A stretch of 49,800 bases of DNA from Alphaproteobacteria bacterium (lineage in GTDB: Bacteria > Pseudomonadota > Alphaproteobacteria > CAAHEQ01 > UBA3637), in assembly GCA_017962565.1 (NCBI GenBank), contig JAGCVC010000003.1, forward strand, positions 1 to 49,800, read 5' to 3'. A program made the position numbers and the translations under genes. The notes beneath the pieces are model-generated. The model saw nothing but the letters and a program-made list of their open reading frames with translations. It did no database searches and was not told the DNA's origin. Below are positions 7,875 through 16,669 of the stretch, one piece after another; position 1 is the stretch's first letter, and each line of letters opens with the position of its first letter.

Positions 7875-8459
7875 ATGACGGGTAAAGATATTCTTCGTTA
7901 CCTAAATCCAATTCGTTGGTTTAGGGCGCTTTTTTCTAATATATTGACATTTTTTTTATTACTTAATCAGTTTTTTGCCATTATTTTCGGATGTATTGTT
8001 GTAATTTTCATCGCATGGTTTTTCTATGATCGATATTCAAATTACACATATGGTGACGGTGCGGACAATACTCGCTACAAAGTGAAAGTTTTTCAGAAAG
8101 CAGAGCAGTATAAAAGTCCTTTGATGCAAGGCAATGCAGAATTATCAAAAAAATTAAAGGCTCTTTATGTAGCTAAAATCAACGCAGAAGAAGCAGAAAG
8201 AGAACGGCAGAAAGAAGAGCAAAAAGCTAAAAAAGAAGCCCAACAGGAGGCTCAACAAGAAATTCAACAGGAACTTCAACAGGAAGAGCAAGAATTGTTA
8301 AAAAAACAGGCCGAAGAACAAGAACAACGGGCTAGTTTAAATCCGAATGCGGCCATAATTCAACGATCCCAAACAAATTATCAGGAAGAAAGGGCTACTC
8401 GCCCATATCGTTCGATTCAAAGTGAAGTGCAACACCGTCTTGGTGGAAAAAGAAATTAA
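7875..8459 (+). CDS. Membrane protein with Glu/Gln-rich coiled coil
   Basis: A 194-aa protein, not recognised. A basic N-terminus is followed by a hydrophobic region of about residues 18-50 (one long or two closely spaced helices). Residues about 98-150 form an uninterrupted, highly charged Glu/Gln/Lys/Ala helix with repeated QQE units, a likely coiled coil. The tail is polar and disordered-looking. The topology superficially recalls an ATP synthase b subunit, and the gene precedes the F1 operon, but a terminator lies between them and no b-subunit signature is present. A structural or scaffolding role is a guess. Confidence 0.6.
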   Translation: MTGKDILRYLNPIRWFRALFSNILTFFLLLNQFFAIIFGCIVVIFIAWFFYDRYSNYTYGDGADNTRYKVKVFQKAEQYKSPLMQGNAELSKKLKALYVAKINAEEAERERQKEEQKAKKEAQQEAQQEIQQELQQEEQELLKKQAEEQEQRASLNPNAAIIQRSQTNYQEERATRPYRSIQSEVQHRLGGKRN

Positions 8460-8462
8460 TTG

Positions 8463-8490
8463 AAGCGCAAAAAGCTTGCGACTTTTTTTT
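8463..8490 (+). terminator. Rho-independent terminator before F1 operon
   Basis: AAGCGCAA (8463-8470) pairs with TTGCG-A-CTT (8476-8484), 8 bp with one bulged A, followed by eight T. It separates the two-gene unit at 7671-8459 from atpA. Confidence 0.75.
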
Positions 8491-8504
8491 GTTTGTGCTA
8501 CAAG
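8476..8504 (+). promoter_or_regulatory. Possible F1-operon promoter
   Basis: TTGCGA (8476-8481), 17-bp spacer, TACAAG (8499-8504), overlapping the terminator arm. An alternative -10, TATAAA at 8511-8516, has only TTTGTT as its -35. Some promoter must lie in the 43 bases between terminator and atpA if the operon is expressed on its own. Confidence 0.25.
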
Positions 8505-8533
8505 TAAAAATATAAACAAAAAAGGGGAGCAAA

Positions 8534-10357
8534 ATGCCGAAAAAAGCTCAAAATATTTGTGAACAGTTGTCTGTAAATGTGGTTGTTGCCGCGCCATTGA
8601 CTGCTACGTATGAAAAAAAGATAACCGATTTATTGGAAAAGAAACTTGGAATTGGTAAAGTTTTATTGAATGTTAAGGTCAATCCGAATTTGTTGGGTGG
8701 ATTCCAATTGCAAATTGCTTCGACTTTGATAGATGCATCGGTCAGTAAAAAATTACTTTCTTTACAGAAGATTTTAGAACAAAAGCAATTAGGACAGGTA
8801 ACACCTGAAAGTTTCGAAGATTTATTGAGCAATTTAAACAAAGACGGAAAAATTAAAACCGAAATTATGAATGTCGGTCATGTTTCTTCCGTAAAAGACG
8901 GTATTGTTCGTGTAACGGGTATGCGTCATGTGCGAGCCGGTGAATTGATTGAATTTCCGAACAATCTTCAAGGAATTGTTTTTAATTTAAGTAAAGATAT
9001 TACGGATGTTGTCTTGCTGTCTTCATCCGGTTGTTTGAATGAAGGTGATTTGGCTGTTCAAACGGGAAATGTTATTAAAGTTCCTGTTGGTTTTGGCTTA
9101 ATAGGACGTGTTGTTAATGCTTTGGGTGAAGCAATTGACGGAAATGGTCCGATTCGTTGTGAAAAAAAGATGCCTTTAGAGGCAGCTGTTCCCGGTATTA
9201 TTGACAGACAACCTGTTTTTAAGCCTTTTCAAACGGGGTTAAAAGTAATTGACACATTGGTTCCAATCGGTTTGGGACAACGTGAATTAATTGTGGGCGA
9301 TCGTCAGACAGGAAAAACATCAATTATTATTGATTCGATTTTAAATCAAAAACAATTAAACGATAATGCCAGGGATGAGAAAGATAAAATATACTGCGTT
9401 TATGTTTGTATAGGGCAAAAACAATCAACCGTGGCGGAAGTAGTACGTGTTTTGCAAAACATGGGGGCTATGGATTATACATGCGTTGTCTGCGCAAATG
9501 CTTCTGATAGTGCATCTTTGCAATATATTGCACCGTTTACGGGAACAACCATAGCAGAATATTTCCGCGATAATGGAATGAACGCTGTTGTTTTTTATGA
9601 TGATTTATCTAAGCATGCTAACGCATATCGCCAAATCTCATTGTTGTTGAGACGGCCACCCGGGCGTGAAGCTTATCCGGGTGATATTTTCTATTTGCAT
9701 TCGCGTTTGTTGGAACGTGCTGCAATGTTGAGTGAGGAAAAAGGCGGTGGGTCTTTGACTGCGATTCCGGTTGTTGAAACGCAAGAAGGTGATTTATCTT
9801 CATATATTCCGACAAATGTTATTTCAATTACAGATGGTCAGATTTTTTTGGAAAATTCCTTGTTCCATCAAGGAATTCGTCCTGCCGTTAACGTTGGATT
9901 ATCCGTCAGCCGTGTCGGTTCAAAAGCACAACGTCCTTTATTGGCAAAAATTGCCGGTTCTATGAAATTGGAATTGGCTCAATATCGTGAAATGTTATCA
10001 TTTGCACAGATAGCTTCCGATTTGGATTCAACAACACAAGAATTGCTTCAAAAGGGAATCCGTTTGACTGAAGTGTTAAAACAACGTGTTTATAAACCGC
10101 TTTCTTTCGTTGATGAATTTATCAGTATATATGCTGTTGTTAAGGGTTATTATGCTTCGATGGATCAAAAAGATATTTTGGATTTTGAACAGATTATGTT
10201 GGAAAAAATGCACTTAAATTATCCTGACTTGGTGGAAGGAATCGAAAGTGCAGGAAAATCGATGTCCCCCAACGAAATAAAGCAATTAGATGAAGCCCTT
10301 AAAGAAATTATTTCTGAATATATGAAAAGTACGCAAATGAAGGAGCAAGGCTTCTGA
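8534..10357 (+). CDS. atpA: ATP synthase F1 alpha subunit with fused delta C-terminal domain
   Basis: A 607-aa protein in two parts. Residues 1-85 match the C-terminal domain of the F1 delta subunit (AtpH): 'VVVAAPLT' near 16-23, NPNLLGG at 50-56 and IDASV at 66-70, as in AtpH tails. Residues from about 91 onward are a complete alpha subunit of normal length (about 515 aa), with Walker A GDRQTGKT (255-262) and the arginine finger R460 in SVSRVG. The six-helix delta N-terminal domain is absent, and a terminator immediately upstream leaves no room for it. Normally delta is one copy per F1 and alpha three, so this fusion would give three delta domains per enzyme. AAAGGGGAG precedes the ATG. The stop overlaps the atpG start (TGATG). 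Confidence 0.93.
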   Translation: MPKKAQNICEQLSVNVVVAAPLTATYEKKITDLLEKKLGIGKVLLNVKVNPNLLGGFQLQIASTLIDASVSKKLLSLQKILEQKQLGQVTPESFEDLLSNLNKDGKIKTEIMNVGHVSSVKDGIVRVTGMRHVRAGELIEFPNNLQGIVFNLSKDITDVVLLSSSGCLNEGDLAVQTGNVIKVPVGFGLIGRVVNALGEAIDGNGPIRCEKKMPLEAAVPGIIDRQPVFKPFQTGLKVIDTLVPIGLGQRELIVGDRQTGKTSIIIDSILNQKQLNDNARDEKDKIYCVYVCIGQKQSTVAEVVRVLQNMGAMDYTCVVCANASDSASLQYIAPFTGTTIAEYFRDNGMNAVVFYDDLSKHANAYRQISLLLRRPPGREAYPGDIFYLHSRLLERAAMLSEEKGGGSLTAIPVVETQEGDLSSYIPTNVISITDGQIFLENSLFHQGIRPAVNVGLSVSRVGSKAQRPLLAKIAGSMKLELAQYREMLSFAQIASDLDSTTQELLQKGIRLTEVLKQRVYKPLSFVDEFISIYAVVKGYYASMDQKDILDFEQIMLEKMHLNYPDLVEGIESAGKSMSPNEIKQLDEALKEIISEYMKSTQMKEQGF

Positions 10358-11439
10358 TGAGTGGATTGAAACAATTGAAATTGCAATTGGGCACGATTCA
10401 AACGACAATGAAAATCACGTCTGCTATGAAAATGATTTCTGTGTCGAATTTGCGTAAATCACATAGTTTGTTATTGGATACGTACCCTTATTTGGATGAA
10501 ATAACACGAATGTTACGCCGTTTGGTTCGCAGTGTTTCTTACCGTCAAGAGCAGCTGATTAAACAAGGTTCAAATGAAGTAATTCAATTACCGGCATTGT
10601 TAAAAGGACATGATGAGGTAAAAAAACACTTTGTTGTTTGTGTTACTTCTGATGAAGGCTTATGCGGTCGTTTTAATGCCAGCGTCATCAATAAAACGCA
10701 AAGAGTTATTGATTATTTGGAAAATCAAATTAATCATCAAGTAACGGCTGTTTGTTTTGGTTCGCGTGGCGGTGAATTATTAAAAAGAAAATATCCGAAT
10801 TTACCGATTCATATTATCGGACAAAAGGCAAATAAAAACAGCGAATTATTTCAAGAAGCAGAAAAAGTTGCATTAACTTTAATGGATATGTTTTATCGAG
10901 AATTATTTGATGAATGCACAGTTGTTTATAGTGAATTTGAAAGTGCCGCAGTTCAACATATCAAAGTTGAACAGATTATTCCCTTGCAAACTTTTCAGCA
11001 TGAAGATAAATGGGAGTTTTTAAACCAAAGTGAAGATCCTGATTATGTTAAACGTGATGTGCTTGGGCAAAAAAAATTGCGTCCTGCCAATGCGTTATTT
11101 TTTACGGCTATCGGCGGACAAAACATCAAATCGCCTTTAGGTTCGGTTGACGCGGATGCTTTGTTAAAAGAATCAACTCGTTTGCCTGATTCGTATGATT
11201 ATGAAAGTTCTGATTTGAAAATTTTGGATTATACTTTGCCGTTGTTTGTGGAAGAACACGTTTATAAAGTTTTACTCAATACAATGGCTTCGGAAAGTGC
11301 TTCAAGAATGATAGCCATGGAAAGTGCATCCAAAAATGCAACAGATATGGTTAAAAAAATAAATAAAAAATACCACCGTAAACGTCAAGAATTGGTTACA
11401 AAAGATTTGACGGAAGTCGTTGCTGGTTCTGTGAATTAA
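10357..11439 (+). CDS. atpG: ATP synthase F1 gamma subunit, enlarged
   Basis: The central rotor shaft of F1, 360 aa against about 290 usually. The N-terminal helix 'QTTMKITSAMKMISVSNLRK' and the C-terminal helix ('MASESASRMIAMESASKNAT' to 'LTEVVAGSVN') are canonical. The Rossmann-like core contains 'VTSDEGLCGRFNASV'. The extra length lies mainly between about residues 220 and 275 ('EDKWEFLNQSEDPDYVKRD' onward), before the C-terminal helix, with a smaller insertion near 65-85. Start coupled to atpA by a TGATG overlap. Confidence 0.95.
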   Translation: MSGLKQLKLQLGTIQTTMKITSAMKMISVSNLRKSHSLLLDTYPYLDEITRMLRRLVRSVSYRQEQLIKQGSNEVIQLPALLKGHDEVKKHFVVCVTSDEGLCGRFNASVINKTQRVIDYLENQINHQVTAVCFGSRGGELLKRKYPNLPIHIIGQKANKNSELFQEAEKVALTLMDMFYRELFDECTVVYSEFESAAVQHIKVEQIIPLQTFQHEDKWEFLNQSEDPDYVKRDVLGQKKLRPANALFFTAIGGQNIKSPLGSVDADALLKESTRLPDSYDYESSDLKILDYTLPLFVEEHVYKVLLNTMASESASRMIAMESASKNATDMVKKINKKYHRKRQELVTKDLTEVVAGSVN

Positions 11440-11451
11440 AGGAGATATTAA

Positions 11452-12933
<1,482 letters not shown>

Positions 12934-12934
12934 T

Positions 12935-13375
12935 ATGCCGGAAACATTAAAAATTGACGGTAAAATGAATGTGCATATTATATCTCCGACTCACAGTGTA
13001 TTGGATGATATTGCAGATAAGATTTTATTGCCAACGGAAAATGGCGATATAATGATCTTAAAAAACAGAGCCCCTTTATTTGTTGCAACACAAATCGGAT
13101 TGATGTGGGTGTATAATGTCGGGCAAAGACCAAAAGCATACTATATTTCAAACGGCATTGCCGAAATCAGACGTGATATTTGCTCTGTTTTAGCTTGGGG
13201 TGTTGAAGCAAATAAAATTGATAAAGTAAAAATTCATGAAAGACGATTGAATTTAGAAGCCGAATTAACAAAATTTCATTCCGAAATACAAAAAAAGCAG
13301 GTGCAACAAAGGATAGACTTTTTGAAAGCATTGGAAAACAGACCGTCTTTATTAGTGCCTCCCAATTTTGAATAG
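12935..13375 (+). CDS. atpC: ATP synthase F1 epsilon subunit
   Basis: A 146-aa rotor-base subunit that couples F1 to the c-ring and can inhibit ATP hydrolysis. The N-terminal beta-sandwich is recognisable from 'MNVHIISPTHSVLDDIADKI' and 'LPTENGDIMILKNRAPLFV'. A C-terminal helical hairpin follows (about residues 95-135). The ATG at 12935 begins one base after the atpD stop; an in-frame ATG at 12908 inside atpD is rejected. Last gene of the F1 operon. Confidence 0.9.
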   Translation: MPETLKIDGKMNVHIISPTHSVLDDIADKILLPTENGDIMILKNRAPLFVATQIGLMWVYNVGQRPKAYYISNGIAEIRRDICSVLAWGVEANKIDKVKIHERRLNLEAELTKFHSEIQKKQVQQRIDFLKALENRPSLLVPPNFE

Positions 13376-13378
13376 ATA

Positions 13379-13405
13379 TTGACTTTTACTGTATTTTTCT
13401 ATACC
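13379..13405 (+). promoter_or_regulatory. Possible promoter of GT41 gene
   Basis: TTGACT (13379-13384), then TATACC (13400-13405) at 15-bp spacing; TACCCT at 13402-13407 gives 17 bp. It lies in the 66-base gap after atpC. Confidence 0.35.
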
Positions 13406-13441
13406 CTTATTTCAATAAAATTTAGATTGATAGGAAAGAAA

Positions 13442-15022
13442 ATGAGCCAAATAAAAGAATTTATAAATCAAGGGTCTACCTTTGCAATGTCGGGTAAATT
13501 TCGTTTAGCGGAAATAGAGTATTTAAAAGCTTTACAACTGGAACCGGATAATTTAATTGTTTTATCGAATTTGATGAAAGTACGGCTTGTTCAAAAACGC
13601 TTTGATGGTGCGTTGACTTATTATCAACGACTTATACAATTAGAGCCCCACAATATTGATACTATTGTAGAAGCTTTACTTCTTGCAGAAATGCGGTGTA
13701 TATGGGATGAAAGTGAAAAGTTAATTTCATCTTTGAGAAGAGCATTAGATGAGTTGCCCTCCTTTAATACAGAAAGTTTTTTAATGACTTTACCTCATAC
13801 ATTTCAAGATTTGTATGAGTGGACGAAAAAAAGAACTTTGGGAGATACTAAATTACAAGAAATTTTATCTCAAAAAAGCTTTGATCATTCTAAACACAAA
13901 GTCGGGAAAAAGATAAAAGTCGGTTATTTTATAACGGAATTAGGTCCTTTCCCCTGCGGATTGGTAATGCGGAGTTTTTTGGAAAATCACAATCATGAAG
14001 ATTTCGAATGGCACTGTTTTTGTTTCAAAGATTTATCCCAAGAAAAAGGAGATTGGCAAAAATCGTTAATTGAACAGGAAGTCAAATGTTTTGATTATTT
14101 TCACGACATGTCAAATATGGTTGATGAAAAACAAATAGCCCAGAAAATATATGATGAAAAAATTGATATCATTATTGACGTTAATATGTTGGGAAATAAA
14201 AAATGGCGGGCGTTAGCTTATAAACCGGCTCCTGTTGTTGTCGGTTTTTTGGGGGTGGCATCAACAACCGGTTTACCATACTATGATTATTTAATCGGGG
14301 ATAAAGAAACAATTCCGGAAAATCAACGTCAGTACTTCAATGAAAAAATCATGGATATGCCCTTTTGTTATCATCCGGCAGATGGAGAATTGGATAAAAT
14401 CACTATGCGTGTTGCAAAACAAGATCTTATGTTGCCGGAAAATAAAGTTATTTATTGTTCATTTGTTACTCCGTTTAAAATTACGCCTAAATATTTTGAT
14501 ATGTGGTGTCGGATATTAAAGGCGGTTCCCGAATCTGTTTTATGGCTGCGATCTCGTGAGGATGCAGAGGAAGATAATTTGCGCAGAGAAGCAATGAAAA
14601 GGGGAATTTCTCCGGACAGAATAATCTTTTTAGTCGGTATAGACAACAGAGCATTGTTCTTAAGCTGCTTTAAATTGGCGGATTTATCTTTGGACACGGA
14701 AATTTGGCAATCACATTCAACTTGTTTGGAAAGTCTGGGGTGCGGAGTTCCTTTATTAACGTGTACGGGAGACAGTTTTTGTTCAAGAGTTCCGACAGCT
14801 ATGTTAAAAGCTTTCGGCCTTCCGGAAATGGTGTGTGAAAATATGCAAGAATACGAAGAAAAAGCAATTGATTTAGGGTTGCATCCGGAAAAATTAAGAG
14901 CTTTGAAAATCAAAACAAGAGCTTTGAATACGCCACATAATCCTTTATTTGATATGAAACAATACGCATATCACTTTGAAGATAATTTAAAAAAGATGCT
15001 TCATGAAAAGGGTTTAAGATAG
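13442..15022 (+). CDS. TPR protein with GT41 (O-GlcNAc transferase-like) domain
   Basis: A 526-aa protein. The N-terminal 100 residues contain TPR repeats ('AMSGKFRLAEIEYLKALQLE', then 'KRFDGALTYYQRLIQLEPHN'). After a spacer, residues from about 160 to the end match the SPINDLY/OGT glycosyltransferase family 41: 'KIKVGYFITELG', 'GFLGVASTTGLPYYDYLIGD' and the UDP-sugar-site region 'LDTEIWQSHSTCLESLGCGV'. Bacterial members transfer a sugar, often GlcNAc, to protein Ser/Thr or Asn; here neither donor nor target is known. The ATG at 13442 has AGGAAAG upstream. Its stop overlaps convergent rlmN by 9 bases. Confidence 0.85.
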   Translation: MSQIKEFINQGSTFAMSGKFRLAEIEYLKALQLEPDNLIVLSNLMKVRLVQKRFDGALTYYQRLIQLEPHNIDTIVEALLLAEMRCIWDESEKLISSLRRALDELPSFNTESFLMTLPHTFQDLYEWTKKRTLGDTKLQEILSQKSFDHSKHKVGKKIKVGYFITELGPFPCGLVMRSFLENHNHEDFEWHCFCFKDLSQEKGDWQKSLIEQEVKCFDYFHDMSNMVDEKQIAQKIYDEKIDIIIDVNMLGNKKWRALAYKPAPVVVGFLGVASTTGLPYYDYLIGDKETIPENQRQYFNEKIMDMPFCYHPADGELDKITMRVAKQDLMLPENKVIYCSFVTPFKITPKYFDMWCRILKAVPESVLWLRSREDAEEDNLRREAMKRGISPDRIIFLVGIDNRALFLSCFKLADLSLDTEIWQSHSTCLESLGCGVPLLTCTGDSFCSRVPTAMLKAFGLPEMVCENMQEYEEKAIDLGLHPEKLRALKIKTRALNTPHNPLFDMKQYAYHFEDNLKKMLHEKGLR

Positions 15023-15031
15023 AGCATCTTT
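14992..15031. terminator. Bidirectional terminator in overlapping gene ends
   Basis: AAAGATGCT (14992-15000) pairs with AGCATCTTT (15023-15031), a perfect 9-bp stem with a 22-base loop. It spans the overlapping 3' ends of the GT41 gene and rlmN. A T-run follows on the minus strand (TTTTTTAAATT) and CTTTT on the plus strand. Confidence 0.45.
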
Positions 15032-16081
15032 CTTTTGCATAGCAGATTTTAACTGTCCGCACGCTGCCATAATGTCTTGACCGCGTGATAAACGGATTGG
15101 TGCTGCCAAGTAAGCATCCTCCAACACTTTTGCAAATCGATGTATTTGGTTGTTAGACGAAGGTTCAAATGCACATCCGTTCCACGGATTAAACGGAATT
15201 AAATTGAACTTAACTTCCAATCCCTTTACCAATTCAATCAGTTCTTTTGCGTTTTGGATAGAATCATTTATGTCTTTTAATAAAACATATTCCATAGTAA
15301 TGTATTGACGATGCGGTAAGCGCGCCTGATATTCATGACAAGCTTTAATAAGTACTTCCAATGGGTACTTTTTATTGATAGGCATAATTTGATTACGGAT
15401 GGTGTTATTGGGCGCGTGTAAACTGATTGCCAATTTAACACCTAAATCCGTTGCTAAATCGGGTATTTTATCCGCTATGCCGCAAGTCGAAACAGTAATA
15501 CGGCGTTTGGATAAGGCAATTCCTTCTCCATCCATTAAAATACGCATGGCTTGTACCATATTGTCGTAATTCATCAACGGTTCACCCATACCCATTACAA
15601 CAACATTTGATAAAAATCGAGTTTCGTTTGCCGGCGTTGGCCATTCACCGTAACTGTCACGGGCGGCCATAAATTGGCCGACAATTTCGCCGGCTGTTAA
15701 ATTACGCAGCATTTTTTGTGTGCCGGTATGGCAAAATTTACACCCCATTAAACAACCAACTTGCGTTGATAAACAAACAGCACCTCTGTCTTCTTCGGGA
15801 ATATAGACGGTTTCCACTTGTTGCCCGTCAGCAAAACGAAATAACCATTTGCGCGTACCGTCCGTTGAATTTTTTTCGACAATAACTTCCGGTCTGGAAA
15901 CAATGAAATTTTCAGCCATTTTTTCTTGCATAGCTTTTGATAAAGACGACATCTTGGAAAAATCGTGTTCGCCCTTATTATAAATCCATTGCCAAAGTTG
16001 CTTTGTCCGAAAAGGTTTTTCACCCATTTCGGTCAGAATATTTGTTAATTGTTCTCTTGATAAACCGACTAAATCCTGCAT
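15014..16081 (-). CDS. rlmN: 23S rRNA A2503 / tRNA A37 C2-methyltransferase RlmN
   Basis: Radical-SAM enzyme that methylates C2 of A2503 in 23S rRNA and A37 of some tRNAs, 355 aa (family-typical). The radical-SAM cluster CxxxCxxC is at Cys110/114/117 ('CLMGCKFC'). Family motifs 'NVVVMGMGEPLMNYDNM', 'STCGIADKIPDLA' and 'LAISLHAPN' are present, and the C-terminal methyl-carrying Cys region 'RGQDIMAACGQL' is intact. Start coupled to ialB through TAATG (1-base overlap). Confidence 0.97.
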   Translation of the reverse strand: MQDLVGLSREQLTNILTEMGEKPFRTKQLWQWIYNKGEHDFSKMSSLSKAMQEKMAENFIVSRPEVIVEKNSTDGTRKWLFRFADGQQVETVYIPEEDRGAVCLSTQVGCLMGCKFCHTGTQKMLRNLTAGEIVGQFMAARDSYGEWPTPANETRFLSNVVVMGMGEPLMNYDNMVQAMRILMDGEGIALSKRRITVSTCGIADKIPDLATDLGVKLAISLHAPNNTIRNQIMPINKKYPLEVLIKACHEYQARLPHRQYITMEYVLLKDINDSIQNAKELIELVKGLEVKFNLIPFNPWNGCAFEPSSNNQIHRFAKVLEDAYLAAPIRLSRGQDIMAACGQLKSAMQKKDALS

Positions 16082-16590
16082 TATTTTTTACCGCAAGCTT
16101 TATCGATTGCATTAGCAGCCCTTGTAAAGCCTTTTAAAGAAAAAGTATCAATTGTTGTATTGCCCAAGGAAGATTTTCCGGTAATAACGGCTTTATCACC
16201 GGCTTTCATTAAAGAATAAAGTTGAGAATCAATTTTTGAATCGGTTGCCCATGCTGTATCTTCGTGTGTAAACAATTTGATGGCGGGTTGCTTGTCAATT
16301 TGAATTTCGGCAGAAGAGCCTTTTTTATAGTTATAACCGGCTGTTAAACTGAGCACGTTAAATGCTTTTTCTTTTGGACGATGAGCTACAATTAAGAAAA
16401 TTTCACCGCGTTTTTTATATTTGCCTTCAGATTTTTGCGGTGTAGATGCCATATAACATAGGGAAGCTCCGTTTTCTTTCATTTTATATGCTGTCCAATC
16501 TCCAAATACGCCCAATAATTGACGATCTGCCGCATTTGCAATGGTGCTGCACAGCAACAAACATGAAGCAAACAAAGCAATTTTTTTCAT
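16081..16590 (-). CDS. IalB-family (invasion-associated locus B) exported protein
   Basis: A 169-aa exported protein of the IalB family, common in alphaproteobacteria and first named in Bartonella. Signal peptide of about 20 residues ending in 'IANA'. Then 'FGDWTAY', a Cys-containing 'GASLCYMAST', and a C-terminal 'KGFTRAANAIDKACGKK' as in the family. Two Cys in the mature part could form a disulfide. Function is not defined; the name should not be read as proof of invasion. AAGGAG precedes the ATG, and rlmN is cotranscribed downstream. Confidence 0.88.
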   Translation of the reverse strand: MKKIALFASCLLLCSTIANAADRQLLGVFGDWTAYKMKENGASLCYMASTPQKSEGKYKKRGEIFLIVAHRPKEKAFNVLSLTAGYNYKKGSSAEIQIDKQPAIKLFTHEDTAWATDSKIDSQLYSLMKAGDKAVITGKSSLGNTTIDTFSLKGFTRAANAIDKACGKK

Positions 16591-16614
16591 TTTGCATCTC
16601 CTTTATTTTTAATT

Positions 16615-16650
16615 AAAATAGAGTTTATATCGAAAAATTTCAAATGACAA
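16615..16650 (-). promoter_or_regulatory. Probable ialB-rlmN promoter region
   Basis: Minus strand offers TTGTCA (16650-16645) with TATAAA (16629-16624) at 15 bp, or TTGAAA (16643-16638) with TATTTT (16620-16615) at 17 bp. One of these probably drives ialB-rlmN; I cannot decide which. Confidence 0.35.
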
Positions 16651-16669
16651 GTTTTATTGTTTAAGGTAA

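Noticed and set aside
8215-8300. Microsatellite-like CAACAGGA repeats
   Set aside because: Imperfect and in frame, explained by the Gln/Glu-rich coiled coil of the encoded protein.
7875-8459. ATP synthase b subunit
   Set aside because: Membrane segment plus charged coil fits loosely, but no b-family residues are recognised, the hydrophobic part is too far from the N-terminus, and a terminator separates it from the F1 genes.
8460-8533. Frameshifted remnant of the delta N-terminal domain upstream of atpA
   Set aside because: The 74 bases are too short and are taken up by a terminator, probable promoter and ribosome site.
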